Below are positions 15,705-25,533 of a stretch of 64,000 nt of DNA, one piece after another. Location of the stretch: positions 186,001-250,000 of the forward strand of contig NZ_WJOK01000002.1 of assembly GCF_009649785.1 (NCBI RefSeq). The letters run 5' to 3'. Below the pieces are notes generated by a model. That model was given only the letters and a program-made list of their open reading frames with translations. It was not told where the DNA came from and did not search any database. A program made the position numbers and the translations under genes. The DNA comes from Agrobacterium tumefaciens. GTDB lineage: Bacteria > Pseudomonadota > Alphaproteobacteria > Rhizobiales > Rhizobiaceae. Position 1 is the first letter of the stretch. The number at the start of each line of letters is the position of its first letter.

Positions 15705-17279
15705 TTAGCTGATCCTGATCGCGATATAGAGAAGCGTGAGCGCAATCACCCAGAGCGCCGCCCGGCCCCATTTGGTGTGGCGCGCTTCCGCCTTGCCGAT
15801 CGCTTCCGCGGTCTGGGCGTCGAAACGCAGGCCGTTCTCGCTCATATACACCAGGTCGGAATGCAGCTTCTCCGTCTTGGCAGCGATCTCGGGTGCCGCT
15901 TCCGCAAGCTTGAGAGCCGCCTTCACGCCGTCCTTCAGATCGGTGACAATGCGTTTCGGGCCAAGATTGTCCCTTATCCAGCCGCTGACGACCGGATCGG
16001 CCGCTTTCCACATGTTGAAACGCGGATTGAGCATGCGGGATACGCCTTCCACCACCACCATGGTCTTTTGCAGCATCACCAGTTCCGGGCGCGTTTCCAT
16101 GTCGAAGAGCTCGGTAACTTCGAACAGCAGCGTCAGCAACTTGCCCATGGAGATCGTCTCGGCCGGCTGGCCGTGGATTGGTTCGCCGATGGCGCGGATC
16201 GCCTGCGCAAAGCTGGCTTTATCGTGATGGCCCGGCACATAACCGGCCTCGAAATGCACCTCCGCGACGCGCATGTAATCGCGGGTGATGAAGCCGTAGA
16301 GGATTTCGGCAAGGAACCTGCGTTCTTTTTTGCCCAGCCGCCCGGCAATGCCCATATCCACGGCTACGATCATGCCCTGCGGATCGACAAAGAGATTGCC
16401 GGGGTGCATGTCGGCATGGAAAAAGCCGTCGCGCAACGTGTGCCGCAGGAAGGACTGGATGAGAGTATCAGCCAGCTTGTTCAGATCGTGGCCGGCAGCC
16501 TTCAGTCCCTCAATATCCGACATCTTGACGCCGTCGATCCATTCCATGGTGACGACATCGCGGCCGGTGCGTTCCCAATCTACCTCCGGAACGCGGAATC
16601 CGGGGTCTTCTTTGGTATTTTCGGCAAGTTCGGAAAGGGCGGCGGCCTCAAGCCGCAGATCCATCTCGATCTTGGTTGTCTGTTCCAGCGTGCGAGTGAC
16701 TTCCACCGGCCGCAGGCGGCGGGCAGAGCGGACGAAACGCTGTTGCAGGTCGGCGATCAGATACATCGCCTCCAGATCGTTCTGGAAGCGCTGGCGAACG
16801 CCGGGGCGAATGACCTTGACGGCGACCTTGCGCGGCCCTTTCGGCGTATCCACTATCGCCGGGTGAACCTGGGCGATGGAAGCGGCGGCGATCGGATCGC
16901 CAAATTCCCTGTAGAGTTCCGAAACAGAACGCCCGAGCGAACCTTCAATATTGGCCTTGGCCGCGGCTGCGGGGAAAAATGCCATGCGGTCCTGCAGGCT
17001 CGCAAGATCGTCGGCGAAGTCGGCGCCGACCACATCCGGCCTTGTGGCCAGAAACTGTCCCATCTTCACATAGGACGGGCCAAGCCGCTCGACAGCTACC
17101 GCCAGCCGGTCGCTACGTTGCGCCCGCTTGGCCTTGCTGCGGGCGAATGGCTTCAGCAATGCCTTCATCACTTGCGCGGAGGCAGGAAGGTCATCGGATG
17201 GCAAGGCCAGCACGACGCCTTCGCGCACGAGAACCCAGCCAACCCTTGCGAGGCGGAAATATGCGCCCAAAGTGCTCAT
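15705..17279 (-). CDS. ubiB: UbiB, atypical kinase/ATPase for ubiquinone biosynthesis
   Basis: Predicted 524-residue ABC1/ADCK-family protein required for aerobic ubiquinone synthesis. Family marks: the KxGQ motif at 72-75 (YVKMGQFLATRPD), an alanine-rich nucleotide loop AAASIAQVH, the ATP lysine in VAVKVIRPG, HADMHPGNLFV and the metal-binding DMG in VAVDMGIAG. A hydrophobic C-terminal tail WVIALTLLYIAIRI likely anchors it in the membrane. It lies 36 bases downstream of ubiE, in the same pathway and probably the same transcript. Confidence 0.95.
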   Translation of the reverse strand: MSTLGAYFRLARVGWVLVREGVVLALPSDDLPASAQVMKALLKPFARSKAKRAQRSDRLAVAVERLGPSYVKMGQFLATRPDVVGADFADDLASLQDRMAFFPAAAAKANIEGSLGRSVSELYREFGDPIAAASIAQVHPAIVDTPKGPRKVAVKVIRPGVRQRFQNDLEAMYLIADLQQRFVRSARRLRPVEVTRTLEQTTKIEMDLRLEAAALSELAENTKEDPGFRVPEVDWERTGRDVVTMEWIDGVKMSDIEGLKAAGHDLNKLADTLIQSFLRHTLRDGFFHADMHPGNLFVDPQGMIVAVDMGIAGRLGKKERRFLAEILYGFITRDYMRVAEVHFEAGYVPGHHDKASFAQAIRAIGEPIHGQPAETISMGKLLTLLFEVTELFDMETRPELVMLQKTMVVVEGVSRMLNPRFNMWKAADPVVSGWIRDNLGPKRIVTDLKDGVKAALKLAEAAPEIAAKTEKLHSDLVYMSENGLRFDAQTAEAIGKAEARHTKWGRAALWVIALTLLYIAIRIS

Positions 17280-17315
17280 GCTTATGCTTGTCTCCTGCTT
17301 TTGCCGGGCATGGTC

Positions 17316-18092
17316 TTAAAGCTTCCAGCCGGAATGCAGGGCGGCGATACCGCCGGTGTAATTTGTATAGGTCACGCGCGAAAAGCCGGCGGAGCGGATC
17401 ATCGTCGCGAAATCCTCCTGATTGGGGAATTTGCGGATAGACTCGACCAGATATTGATAGGGCTCGGCATCCCCGGTGATCATCTTGCCGAATTGCGGAA
17501 TGGCGTTGAACGACCATGCATCATAGACGCGGTCGAGTAGCGGCATTTCCACTTCGGAAAATTCCAGCACCAACAGTCGCCCGCCACGTTTCAGTACGCG
17601 GTAGGCTTCTTTCAGCGCGACGTCGATGCGCGGTACGTTGCGAATGCCGAAGGCGACCGTATAGGCGTCGAAGGTATTCGCCTCGAAGGGCAGCTCCTCG
17701 GCATTGGCTTCAACGAAGGTCAGATTGTCGGAGAGCTTTCGTTTTGCCGCGCGCTCCTCGCCAACGGCAAGCATCGAGCCGTTGATATCGAGAACGGTGG
17801 CATGCGCCAGACGGTTGGAGGCTTCCACGATGCGGAAAGCGATATCGCCGGTGCCACCAGCTACGTCAAGCACCTTATAAGAGGCGTCCTTGCGCGGTGA
17901 AAGCGAGGACACCATGGCGTCCTTCCACAGCCGGTGCAGGCCGGCCGACATCACGTCGTTCATAATGTCGTAGCGCTTGGCCACCTTGTGGAAGACATCG
18001 TTGACCAGCCCCTGCTTTTTGCCTTCGTCCACTTTGTGGAAGCCATAGGACGTTTCCATGCCGCCTTGGGCAGTGGTACGGGCGTCGGTCAT
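17316..18092 (-). CDS. ubiE: Ubiquinone/menaquinone C-methyltransferase
   Basis: Predicted 258-residue SAM-dependent methyltransferase making the C-methylation of demethoxyubiquinol. Motif I is [44 protein letters not shown] and [11 protein letters not shown] follow, and the C-terminus [12 protein letters not shown] is characteristic (G-I-x-A-L-H-x-G-x-K). The longer frame begins at 18179; I chose ATG 18092 because GGAGACAG precedes it and it begins [11 protein letters not shown]. It leads ubiE-ubiB and is divergent from mutM across a 143-base gap. Confidence 0.95.
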   Translation of the reverse strand: MTDARTTAQGGMETSYGFHKVDEGKKQGLVNDVFHKVAKRYDIMNDVMSAGLHRLWKDAMVSSLSPRKDASYKVLDVAGGTGDIAFRIVEASNRLAHATVLDINGSMLAVGEERAAKRKLSDNLTFVEANAEELPFEANTFDAYTVAFGIRNVPRIDVALKEAYRVLKRGGRLLVLEFSEVEMPLLDRVYDAWSFNAIPQFGKMITGDAEPYQYLVESIRKFPNQEDFATMIRSAGFSRVTYTNYTGGIAALHSGWKL

Positions 18093-18235
18093 CGTCTGTC
18101 TCCATATTAATTGCGTGGCGGACCATAGCGGAAACGCCATGGCGACGCTATCTGTTGCCGCATCGCCTGGGCGCGACATTTCGCGTGCATTGTATAGACC
18201 ACATGGTCCTAACGATAAACTGCCGGATAAGCCAG

Positions 18236-19138
18236 ATGCCAGAATTGCCAGAAGTCGAAACCGTTAGACGCGGCCTCGCGCCCACCATGGAAGGGGCAAG
18301 AATCCGCAAGCTCCACCTTGGCCGTCCCGATCTGCGCTTTCCGTTCCCGGAGGACTTCGCGGGCCTGATCGAGGGCAGGACGATCATATCGCTCGGGCGC
18401 AGGGCGAAGTATCTCTTGATAGAGCTGGAAGACGGGCTGACGATCGTTGCCCATCTTGGAATGTCCGGCTCGTTCCGTATCGAGGCGGCGGCAGATGAGG
18501 CAGGGAATAGGAACGCGCCCGGCGCGTTTCATTATGCCCGCTCGAAGGACGGCAAGCACGATCATGTCGTCTTTCATCTGGATAAGGGCGAAGAGCGCAT
18601 CTGCGTCATCTATAATGACCCGCGCCGCTTCGGCTTCATGCATCTGGTGGAGCGCAACAAGCTCGACCTCTACCCCGCTTTTGCGGGGCTGGGACCGGAA
18701 CCGACCGGCAACGCGCTGAGCGCGGATTATCTCGCGAGCCGGTTCCAGGGTAAAAGCCAGCCGTTAAAAAGCACGCTGCTGGACCAGAAGGTCATTGCGG
18801 GCCTTGGCAATATCTATGTCTGTGAGGCGCTGTGGCGTGCCCATCTCTCGCCTTTGCGGGCGGCGGGAACGCTGGTGACCAAAACCGGAGAGCCGAAGCC
18901 GCAGCTCATCAATCTCACGGAGAAGATCCGGGACGTGATCGCGGACGCAATCGCCGCCGGCGGCTCTTCCCTGCGCGACCATATACAGACGGACGGAACG
19001 CTCGGTTATTTCCAGCATTCCTTTTCAGTCTACGATCAGGAAGGCCAGCCTTGCCGTACACCCGGCTGCGGGGGTACGGTTGAAAGGATAGTGCAGGCCG
19101 GTCGTTCGACCTTTTATTGCGCGGCCTGCCAGAAGTAG
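18236..19138 (+). CDS. mutM: Formamidopyrimidine-DNA glycosylase
   Basis: Predicted 300-residue base-excision repair glycosylase/AP lyase that removes 8-oxoguanine and formamidopyrimidines. The start is fixed by [14 protein letters not shown]: after Met removal the N-terminal proline is the catalytic nucleophile, followed by Glu. The helix-two-turn-helix [20 protein letters not shown] and the C-terminal zinc finger (CRTPGCGG...YCAACQK, four cysteines) are intact. Upstream in-frame starts would bury Pro1 and are rejected. An enoyl-CoA hydratase follows after 13 bases. Confidence 0.97.
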   Translation: MPELPEVETVRRGLAPTMEGARIRKLHLGRPDLRFPFPEDFAGLIEGRTIISLGRRAKYLLIELEDGLTIVAHLGMSGSFRIEAAADEAGNRNAPGAFHYARSKDGKHDHVVFHLDKGEERICVIYNDPRRFGFMHLVERNKLDLYPAFAGLGPEPTGNALSADYLASRFQGKSQPLKSTLLDQKVIAGLGNIYVCEALWRAHLSPLRAAGTLVTKTGEPKPQLINLTEKIRDVIADAIAAGGSSLRDHIQTDGTLGYFQHSFSVYDQEGQPCRTPGCGGTVERIVQAGRSTFYCAACQK

Positions 19139-19151
19139 CTGAGGCGGAATA

Positions 19152-19943
19152 ATGGCGAGGGAGACTGCCGTGGATTATGAAACGATACTGGTCGAGAAAC
19201 GCGACGAGGTGGGCGTCATCACGCTAAACCGGCCCAAGGCGCTCAACGCCCTCAATTCGGTGCTTCTGAAGGAGCTGCGGCACATTCTCTCCTCGTTCTC
19301 TGCTGACGATTCCATCGGCGCGATCATTATAACGGGGTCGGAAAAGGCATTTGCCGCTGGCGCGGACATCAAGGAAATGCAGGGGCTGGATTTTGTCGAT
19401 GCCTATGTCGGCGACTTTCTCGGCGGCTGGGACGAGGTCGCATCGACCCGCAAGCCGGTCATTGCCGCAGTCTCCGGCTTTGCGCTGGGCGGCGGGTGTG
19501 AGCTGGCAATGATGTGCGATTTCATCATCGCTTCGGACACGGCGAAATTCGGCCAGCCGGAAATCACGCTTGGCGTCATTCCCGGCATGGGCGGCTCGCA
19601 GCGGCTGACGCGGGCGGTGGGCAAGGCGAAGGCGATGGATCTGGTTCTGACCGGCCGCATGATGGATGCGGCCGAGGCAGAGCGCGCCGGCCTCGTTTCG
19701 CGGATCGTCCCCGCGGCAAATCTCATGGATGAGGCGGTGGATGCCGCCACGCGCATCGCCTCGCTGTCTCGCGCTTCCGTTCTCATGGCCAAGGAAAGCG
19801 TCAATCGCTCCTTCGAGGTTCCTCTTTCGGAAGGGCTGAGATATGAAAGGCGATCCTTTCAGTCGCTCTTTGCAACAGCGGATCAGAAGGAGGGCATGGC
19901 GGCCTTCGTTGAAAAGCGCAAACCCGCTTTCCGGAATCGCTAA
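19152..19943 (+). CDS. Enoyl-CoA hydratase/isomerase family protein
   Basis: Predicted 263-residue crotonase-fold enzyme. Oxyanion-hole segments [11 protein letters not shown] and [13 protein letters not shown] are present; the two catalytic glutamates of true hydratases appear as Glu in GGCELAM and Glu in [15 protein letters not shown]. It therefore looks like an active short-chain enoyl-CoA hydratase of fatty-acid beta-oxidation. ATG 19152 is 13 bases after mutM; a GTG at 19170 is an alternative. The exact substrate is not readable. It precedes rpsT, which has its own promoter. Confidence 0.92.
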   Translation: MARETAVDYETILVEKRDEVGVITLNRPKALNALNSVLLKELRHILSSFSADDSIGAIIITGSEKAFAAGADIKEMQGLDFVDAYVGDFLGGWDEVASTRKPVIAAVSGFALGGGCELAMMCDFIIASDTAKFGQPEITLGVIPGMGGSQRLTRAVGKAKAMDLVLTGRMMDAAEAERAGLVSRIVPAANLMDEAVDAATRIASLSRASVLMAKESVNRSFEVPLSEGLRYERRSFQSLFATADQKEGMAAFVEKRKPAFRNR

Positions 19944-19979
19944 GGATTCGGAATATCGGCGTTTTCCGCCATTTGCGCG

Positions 19980-20008
19980 TTGACGGGCGTACGCTTTAGC
20001 GGTATATG
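19980..20008 (+). promoter_or_regulatory. Sigma-70-type promoter for rpsT
   Basis: TTGACG (19980-19985) and TATATG (20003-20008) are separated by 17 bases, one and two mismatches from the -35 and -10 consensus. This lies about 130 bases upstream of rpsT in the only gap that can drive it. A strong promoter is expected for a ribosomal-protein gene. Confidence 0.6.
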
Positions 20009-20137
20009 CCCGCCCACGGTTAAGGAAAGCCATCCGGCTTGTCCGAAATTACTCCCGCATTCTTGGGTTAAGTGAGGTCTTCGAACGACCCGATCCTCTG
20101 GTTGCGGAATTTGGTTTGAATTCGAAGAGAGGCATAC

Positions 20138-20404
20138 ATGGCCAATACAACTTCGGCGAAAAAGGCGACCCGCAAGATCGCTCGCCGTACCGCAGTCAAC
20201 AAGGCTCGCCGTTCGCGCGTTCGCGGCTTCATCCGCAAGGTCGAGGAAGCTATCGCTTCGGGCGATCTGGCAGTAGCCACCGAAGCTCTGAAGGCAGCTC
20301 AGCCTGAGATCCAGCGCGCAGCGACGCGTGGCGTTCTGCATGGCAACACGGCATCCCGTAAGGTGTCGCGTCTTGCCCAGCGCGTTAAGGCTCTTTCCGC
20401 CTAA
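20138..20404 (+). CDS. rpsT: 30S ribosomal protein S20
   Basis: Predicted 88-residue basic protein that binds 16S rRNA in the 30S body. The sequence [18 protein letters not shown] with the [18 protein letters not shown] helix and the closing [19 protein letters not shown] is typical of S20, and the length is standard. GAGAGG lies about eight bases before the ATG. It is a single-gene unit with a promoter upstream and a strong intrinsic terminator 26 bases after the stop. Confidence 0.98.
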   Translation: MANTTSAKKATRKIARRTAVNKARRSRVRGFIRKVEEAIASGDLAVATEALKAAQPEIQRAATRGVLHGNTASRKVSRLAQRVKALSA

Positions 20405-20429
20405 TCCGGCTAATCACAATTAACTATTC

Positions 20430-20459
20430 AAAAAGCCTGGTCTTTTGACCGGGCTTTTT
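20430..20459 (+). terminator. Intrinsic terminator of rpsT
   Basis: AAAAAGCCTGGTC (20430-20442) pairs over 13 bp, with one G-U pair, to GACCGGGCTTTTT (20447-20459) around a TTTT loop. The 3' arm ends in a T-run, a classical Rho-independent terminator. Confidence 0.92.
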
Positions 20460-20461
20460 GT

Positions 20462-20733
20462 GATTCTAACCCTACGTTAATCATTCCTGCCGTAACGTGA
20501 CAAACGCGTGTCAGATGAGCGACAAGAAAAACTGAATAAAAACAATGGATTGCCGGAGGTCTCCCGAAAAATGGGAAGCTTTCTCTACGGAAGTCGCAGC
20601 CAGTTTTGAGTCAAGAAGATTTTTATTTTTTTGCCAAAACGGGCTATCGAAAAATGCCAAAATTGAATCTCATTGATTCATAAGCGATTCTGCTTCGGAC
20701 CTTGCCGGTGATGCAAAACGACCATTGCGAGTC
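20462..20733. promoter_or_regulatory. Cluster of six GANTC (CcrM) methylation sites upstream of dnaA
   Basis: GANTC occurs at 20462, 20608, 20665, 20675, 20686 and 20729 (first bases). Five fall within 126 bases, where chance would give about one per 250-280 bases. GANTC is the target of the cell-cycle methyltransferase CcrM in alphaproteobacteria, and in Caulobacter methylation of the dnaA promoter affects its activity. A role in timing dnaA expression is inferred. Confidence 0.6.
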
Positions 20734-20741
20734 AATGGTCG
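20719..20741. repeat. 9-bp palindrome enclosing a GANTC site
   Basis: CGACCATTG (20719-20727) and CAATGGTCG (20733-20741) are perfect inverted arms around a 5-base centre; the GAGTC site at 20729-20733 overlaps the centre and the first base of the right arm. This could be a dimeric regulator site sensitive to methylation, or a hairpin if transcribed. Confidence 0.55.
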
Positions 20742-21121
20742 ATCTGAGTTTTTGCAGAAAAAACGCCATTGATCTCTCCCCACGATCCTGCCTAAATGCA
20801 TTTCAACAAGGGGTGCGGATCTCAGTCCACAGATTATCTCGATGATCGTATCGACGATATTCACCTTCTTGCTGGCGGGCCTTTCGAGGTCCGTTTTCTC
20901 AGGTCATTGAGCTTTTTGTGCCGTTTCGGTCTCGGAACGGGCTGGAGCTTTTTGTCCTTAAGAATGCGCCTTACAGTTGTAGCGAAAGGAGCGTTTTTAG
21001 CGTGTCGCAGGCCTCTCCATGAAGGGGAGGGAAATGGGATAACCGGCTCGCAAACAAGTAGTAGTCTTTGACGCTCTTTCGAGGGGAGTGCTGGAGGCGG
21101 GAAATAATACGAGGGGGATCT

Positions 21122-21146
21122 CTGGCGATCGTTTTTTGATCGTCAG
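21122..21146 (+). promoter_or_regulatory. Hairpin in the dnaA leader
   Basis: CTGGCGATC (21122-21130) pairs with GATCGTCAG (21138-21146) through nine pairs, one of them G-U, with loop GTTTTTT. It ends 30 bases before the preferred dnaA start (21177) and 3 bases before an earlier ATG (21150). It may affect translation or leader stability. Confidence 0.5.
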
Positions 21147-21176
21147 GCTATGATTGGCAATTTGAAAGGCGGCAAT

Positions 21177-22739
21177 ATGCAATTGAATTTGGCGATGGGT
21201 GCGGTGGCCGATGGGGACCGCGCACCACAGGCTCGTGATGCAGCTTGCTCAGAAGCGGCAGGGGATAAATCGGCAATGAAGCACGATGCGCTGTTTGAAC
21301 GTTTTAGCGCGCGGCTGAAGGCACAGGTTGGTCCCGAGGTCTATGCAAGCTGGTTTGCACGGCTCAAACTCCACACCGTTTCGAAAAGCGTCGTCCGTTT
21401 TACCGTTCCGACGACCTTTCTGAAGTCCTGGATCAACAACCGTTATATGGATCTGATCACCAGTCTCGTCCAAAGCGAGGATCCGGACGTGCTGAAGGTG
21501 GAAATTCTTGTCCGCTCCGCCAGCCGCCCGGCCCGCCCCGCGCAGGTCGAGGAACGGGTGCAGCCCGTTCAGGACATGGGCGCGGTTGCGCGCAACAAGT
21601 CCTTCATTCCGTCGCAGCCGGCGACAGCACCTTCTGCACAGCCTGCGGCGGCGCAGGCGACGCTGCGGCAGGGTAGCTCCGGGCCGCTGTTCGGTTCGCC
21701 GCTCGATACACGTTTCACCTTTGACACTTTTGTCGAGGGCTCGTCCAACCGCGTCGCGCTTGCGGCGGCAAAGACGATCGCTGAAGCGGGTGCCGGTGCT
21801 GTGCGCTTCAATCCGCTGTTCATTCATGCGGGTGTCGGGCTTGGCAAGACACACCTTCTGCAGGCGATTGCCAATGCCGCCATCGACAGCCCGCGCAACC
21901 CGCGTGTGGTCTATCTGACGGCCGAATATTTCATGTGGCGTTTTGCGACCGCGATCCGCGACAATGATGCGCTGACGCTGAAAGACACCCTGCGCAATAT
22001 CGACCTTCTCGTCATCGACGACATGCAGTTCCTGCAGGGCAAGATGATCCAGCACGAATTCTGCCACCTGTTGAACATGCTGCTCGACAGCGCCAAGCAG
22101 GTTGTCGTGGCCGCTGACCGCGCGCCGTGGGAGCTGGAATCGCTTGATCCGCGTGTCCGTTCGCGCCTTCAGGGTGGCATGGCCATCGAGATCGAAGGTC
22201 CCGATTACGACATGCGCTACGAAATGCTCAACCGTCGCATGGGTTCTGCACGTCAGGACGATCCGTCTTTCGAGATTTCGGACGAAATACTGACCCATGT
22301 GGCCAAAAGCGTGACGGCGAGCGGACGCGAGCTTGAAGGCGCCTTCAACCAGCTGATGTTCAGACGCTCTTTCGAGCCGAACCTCTCGGTTGACCGTGTC
22401 GATGAGCTGCTGTCGCACCTCGTCGGCAGTGGGGAGGCCAAGCGCGTCCGTATCGAGGATATTCAGCGCATCGTCGCCAGGCATTATAATGTGTCGCGGC
22501 AGGAGCTGGTTTCCAACCGTCGCACCCGCGTCATCGTCAAGCCGCGCCAGATCGCCATGTATCTGGCAAAGATGCTGACACCGCGCTCATTTCCCGAGAT
22601 CGGTCGCCGTTTCGGCGGTCGCGACCACACCACGGTTCTTCACGCGGTGCGCAAGATCGAGGATCTGATTTCCGGCGACACCAAGCTCGGCCACGAGGTT
22701 GAGCTGCTGAAGCGCCTGATCAACGAAAACAACGCATGA
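21177..22739 (+). CDS. dnaA: Chromosomal replication initiator protein DnaA
   Basis: Predicted 520-residue AAA+ initiator that binds DnaA boxes and opens oriC. Domain I begins at the conserved [18 protein letters not shown] (from residue 34); a proline/alanine-rich linker lies around 130-165; domain III has Walker A GVGLGKTH near 219-226 and Walker [12 protein letters not shown]; domain IV ends with the DNA-binding signature [18 protein letters not shown] 21177, behind AAAGGCGG, is preferred; ATG 21150 sits against a hairpin, and ATG 21276 would begin right at domain I without the 33-residue extension. Rhizobial dnaA genes lie away from oriC, and no origin is seen here. Confidence 0.96.
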   Translation: MQLNLAMGAVADGDRAPQARDAACSEAAGDKSAMKHDALFERFSARLKAQVGPEVYASWFARLKLHTVSKSVVRFTVPTTFLKSWINNRYMDLITSLVQSEDPDVLKVEILVRSASRPARPAQVEERVQPVQDMGAVARNKSFIPSQPATAPSAQPAAAQATLRQGSSGPLFGSPLDTRFTFDTFVEGSSNRVALAAAKTIAEAGAGAVRFNPLFIHAGVGLGKTHLLQAIANAAIDSPRNPRVVYLTAEYFMWRFATAIRDNDALTLKDTLRNIDLLVIDDMQFLQGKMIQHEFCHLLNMLLDSAKQVVVAADRAPWELESLDPRVRSRLQGGMAIEIEGPDYDMRYEMLNRRMGSARQDDPSFEISDEILTHVAKSVTASGRELEGAFNQLMFRRSFEPNLSVDRVDELLSHLVGSGEAKRVRIEDIQRIVARHYNVSRQELVSNRRTRVIVKPRQIAMYLAKMLTPRSFPEIGRRFGGRDHTTVLHAVRKIEDLISGDTKLGHEVELLKRLINENNA

Positions 22740-22766
22740 AAAAAGCGGCCTTCGGGCCGCTTTTTT
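22739..22766. terminator. Bidirectional intrinsic terminator between dnaA and hemW
   Basis: AAAAAAGCGGCC (22739-22750) pairs perfectly with GGCCGCTTTTTT (22755-22766) around a TTCG tetraloop. The A- and T-runs make it work in both directions, ending dnaA on the plus strand and hemW on the minus strand. Confidence 0.93.
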
Positions 22767-22813
22767 ATTGGTTTCTCGGTTGTTGATTGGCTCAGGACCA
22801 GGCAGGCTGCCGG

Positions 22814-24022
22814 TCAGCAGGCGAGATCGGCGACCACGGCATCCAGAATAAGCATGCCGGAAGGGGTGCAGCGCAGGCGGGAATTGCCGATCCGTTCCAC
22901 GAAGCCGTGTTGCAGGAGGAATTCCTCTTTCTCCGGGTCGAGTTCGCGGCCGGAGAGATCGCTCCAGCGAGCAAGATCAATGCCTTCGCGCAGGCGAAGA
23001 CCCATCAATAGCAATTCGTCTGCCTGTTCGTCGACGCCGAGAAGCTCCTGATCGACCATGCCGTGGCCTTCACGCTCGACGGTATCGAGCCAGGTTTCGG
23101 GATGGCGCTCGGTGACGGTGGCGAGCTTGGAGGCGCCATTGGTCAGGCGTCCATGCGCACCGGGTCCAATACCGGCATAATCGCCATAACGCCAATAGGT
23201 CAGGTTATGGCGGCTTTCCGCACCGGGGCGGGCGTGATTGGAAACCTCGTACGCCGGCATGCCGTAACGCTCGGTGATTTCCTGCGTCGCTTCATAAAGC
23301 ACCGCCGAATGCTCGCCATCCGGTACGATCAGCTTGCCAGCCTTGTGCAGCCCGTAGAACGGCGTGCCTTCCTCGATAGTGAGCTGATAGAGCGACAGAT
23401 GGTCGACGGCGTAGGAGACGGCTTCCTTCAGCTCAGCGTCCCATTCGGCCACCGTCTGGTTCGGGCGGGCGTAAATCAGATCGAAGGACATGCGCGGAAA
23501 AATTTCCCGCGCCAGACGGATGGCTTTAAGCGCATCGGCAACATCATGCAGACGGCCAAGGAACTTCAGGTCCCGGTCGTTCAGCGCCTGGACGCCGAGC
23601 GAGACGCGATTGACGCCGGCTGCCCGGTAACCGCGAAACCGCTCCGCCTCGACGCTTGAAGGATTGGCCTCCATGGTGATCTCGATACCATCAGGCACAT
23701 GCCAGAAGCGCGAAACGCCATCAAGAAGCGCGCCTACGGTCTGCGGGTCCATCAGCGAAGGTGTGCCGCCGCCCATGAAAATGCTGGTAACGACACGCGG
23801 ACCGCTGAGCGCCCGCATCTTTGCCATTTCGCTGAGGAACGCCGCAGTGAACCGGTCCTGATCCACCGGGCGGTGGCGGACATGGCTGTTGAAATCGCAA
23901 TAGGGGCATTTGGCCGCACAGAAGGGCCAGTGCAGATAGATCCCGAAACCGGGATCGCCCGTATCCGGCAGAAGCGACGCGCCGGGGGCAGAAAGTTGGT
24001 GCTCCCCGGTCATCGGGTTCAT
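22814..24022 (-). CDS. hemW: HemW, radical-SAM heme chaperone (HemN-like)
   Basis: Predicted 402-residue radical-SAM protein. The cluster motif is C35-x3-C39-x2-C42 followed by DFNSH; the fourth cysteine found in coproporphyrinogen dehydrogenase HemN is Phe44 here, which marks HemW, a protein thought to insert heme into respiratory enzymes rather than oxidise coproporphyrinogen. GGGTPSL, the SLGVQ region and a C-terminal HemN_C domain are present. It overlaps rdgB by four bases (ATGA) and so forms rph-rdgB-hemW on the minus strand. Confidence 0.93.
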   Translation of the reverse strand: MNPMTGEHQLSAPGASLLPDTGDPGFGIYLHWPFCAAKCPYCDFNSHVRHRPVDQDRFTAAFLSEMAKMRALSGPRVVTSIFMGGGTPSLMDPQTVGALLDGVSRFWHVPDGIEITMEANPSSVEAERFRGYRAAGVNRVSLGVQALNDRDLKFLGRLHDVADALKAIRLAREIFPRMSFDLIYARPNQTVAEWDAELKEAVSYAVDHLSLYQLTIEEGTPFYGLHKAGKLIVPDGEHSAVLYEATQEITERYGMPAYEVSNHARPGAESRHNLTYWRYGDYAGIGPGAHGRLTNGASKLATVTERHPETWLDTVEREGHGMVDQELLGVDEQADELLLMGLRLREGIDLARWSDLSGRELDPEKEEFLLQHGFVERIGNSRLRCTPSGMLILDAVVADLAC

Positions 24023-24663
24023 GCCTCCAGACAGGTTTCGACGAATTTTTTGAACGCGCGGGCACGGTGGGAGAGCGCAAACGCATCGCCGTGCTTCCAG
24101 CCGTGTTTTTCGTCTGCGGTCATTTCACCGAATGTGGTGTCGTAACCTTCCGGTTTGAAGATCGGGTCATAGCCGAAACCGCTCGTTCCACGCGGTGGCC
24201 ACGCCACCGTGCCTTCCACCTCGCCGCGAAAATATTCGACATGCCCGTCCGGCCAGGCAAGGCACAGCACGCTGACGAAGCGGCCCGTGCGGTCTTCCGG
24301 CTTCGTTGCACCGCGTTCGGCAAGCGCATCCTCGACCTTCTGCATGGCCATGGCGAAGTCGCGCGTACCGTCAGCCGTTTCCGCCCAATTGGCGGTGTAA
24401 ACGCCCGGCGCGCCATCCAGCGCATCGATGACCAGACCGGAATCGTCAGAAAGAGCCGGCAGGCCGGACGCCTTCGCAGACGCAAGCGCCTTGATGGCAG
24501 CATTTTCCTCAAAGGTGGTGCCTGTCTCGTCCGGCTCCACGAAGTTCAGCTCCGCAGCCGATTTCGCTGAAAAGCCGAAAGGCCCGATCAGGTCGGCGAT
24601 TTCGGCGATCTTGCCCTTGTTGTGGCTGGCGACGACGATCGTTCTGGTATCGAGCTTGCGCAT
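24019..24663 (-). CDS. rdgB: dITP/XTP pyrophosphatase
   Basis: Predicted 214-residue Ham1/RdgB-family house-cleaning enzyme, hydrolysing dITP, XTP and related non-canonical purine triphosphates to monophosphates. Motifs: SHNKGK (13-18) at the N-terminus, ALSDDSGL with the catalytic acidic residues, and the C-terminal [12 protein letters not shown] that holds the base-contacting SHR. The start at 24663 follows AGGAAAA and begins [10 protein letters not shown]; the longer frame is rejected. It lies 17 bases after rph and overlaps hemW by four. Confidence 0.95.
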   Translation of the reverse strand: MRKLDTRTIVVASHNKGKIAEIADLIGPFGFSAKSAAELNFVEPDETGTTFEENAAIKALASAKASGLPALSDDSGLVIDALDGAPGVYTANWAETADGTRDFAMAMQKVEDALAERGATKPEDRTGRFVSVLCLAWPDGHVEYFRGEVEGTVAWPPRGTSGFGYDPIFKPEGYDTTFGEMTADEKHGWKHGDAFALSHRARAFKKFVETCLEA

Positions 24664-24680
24664 GACGTTTTCCTGTCGGC

Positions 24681-25397
24681 TCAGGCTATTGCCTGTTTCT
24701 GAAGGGCGACCAGTTCGCTGCATCCGGCCTTTGCAAGACCGAGCAGCGTCAGGAATTCCTCTTCGGAGAAGGGGGCACCTTCCGCGGTTCCCTGCACTTC
24801 GACGATGCCGCCGGAGCCGGTGATGACGAAATTCGCATCGGTCTCGGCGGAGGAATCCTCGAGATAATCGAGATCGATGACCGGCTGTTTTGCAAAGATG
24901 CCGCAGGAGATCGCGGCGATATGGTCTTTCAGGACCTTCTCGACCTTGATCATGTTGCGAGTTTCCATCCACTTCAGGCAATCATGCAGGGCGATCCATG
25001 CGCCGGTGATGGAGGCCGTGCGCGTGCCGCCATCGGCCTGAATGACGTCGCAGTCGATGCTGATCTGGCGCTCGCCAAGCGCCTGCAGGTCGACCACTGC
25101 ACGCAGCGAGCGGCCAATGAGGCGCTGGATTTCCTGCGTGCGTCCGCCCTGCTTGCCGGCCGAGGCCTCGCGTTTCATCCGCTCATGAGTGGAACGCGGC
25201 AGCATGCCGTATTCGGCGGTGACCCAGCCCTTGCCGCTGTTGCGCAGCCACGGCGGCGTCTTTTCCTCAAGGCTTGCGGTGACGAGCACATGCGTATCAC
25301 CGAATTTGACCAGACAGGAACCTTCGGCATGTTTCGAGAAATTGCGCTCGAAGGAAACCTTGCGCATCTGATCGGTTTTTCTGCCTGAAGGCCGCAT
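24681..25397 (-). CDS. rph: Ribonuclease PH
   Basis: Predicted 238-residue phosphorolytic 3'-5' exoribonuclease trimming tRNA 3' ends. The start [12 protein letters not shown] is the usual N-terminus of the family and is preferred over the longer frame beginning at 25490. Other marks are [22 protein letters not shown], the RSLRAVVDL segment and [17 protein letters not shown] in the phosphate site. Length matches the 238-residue E. coli enzyme. Rph is divergent from hrcA, the arrangement usual in alphaproteobacteria. Confidence 0.96.
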   Translation of the reverse strand: MRPSGRKTDQMRKVSFERNFSKHAEGSCLVKFGDTHVLVTASLEEKTPPWLRNSGKGWVTAEYGMLPRSTHERMKREASAGKQGGRTQEIQRLIGRSLRAVVDLQALGERQISIDCDVIQADGGTRTASITGAWIALHDCLKWMETRNMIKVEKVLKDHIAAISCGIFAKQPVIDLDYLEDSSAETDANFVITGSGGIVEVQGTAEGAPFSEEEFLTLLGLAKAGCSELVALQKQAIA

Positions 25398-25533
25398 ATG
25401 ATCCACTCTCCATGTTGGTTCCTGCCTTCTAAGGCGCGCCCCGGGGTTTTGCAAAGCCAATTTCCATTTTGCCGCAGCGGTGCAACGCATTATATTGGTA
25501 CGGACAGAGTTTTGACGATAAAGAACGGATGAT

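Larger units (their letters stand above)
20405..21176. other. Long non-coding region upstream of dnaA
   Basis: This 772-base gap is the only one over 300 bases in the window. It holds the rpsT terminator, an AT-rich stretch (20,600-20,680), six GANTC methylation sites, a 9-bp palindrome around one of them and a hairpin directly before dnaA. An open frame of 91 codons at 20796-21071 has no ribosome site or family resemblance and I treat it as chance. I see no clear run of DnaA boxes (TTATCCACA), so nothing suggests that this is the replication origin. CTAA-N7-TTAA at 20466-20480 is one base off a CtrA site. Confidence 0.7.

Noticed and set aside
15618..17540. A 640-codon plus-strand open frame opposite ubiB/ubiE
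   Set aside because: Same reason: a shadow of ubiB and ubiE, with low-complexity Arg/His-rich composition.
20466..20480. CtrA-like site CTAA-N7-TTAA upstream of dnaA
   Set aside because: It has one mismatch in a short degenerate motif and lies over 690 bases from the start; chance is likely.
20796..21071. A 91-codon open frame between rpsT and dnaA
   Set aside because: No ribosome site, no recognisable domain, odd composition, and it lies within the regulatory region of dnaA.
20405..21176. Possible replication origin next to dnaA
   Set aside because: No group of TTATCCACA-like boxes was found, only CAGTCCACA near 20823 with three mismatches. Rhizobial dnaA is usually not at oriC.
25398..25533. 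CIRCE element for HrcA autoregulation
   Set aside because: No TTAGCACTC/GAGTGCTAA pair is present in the rph-hrcA gap.
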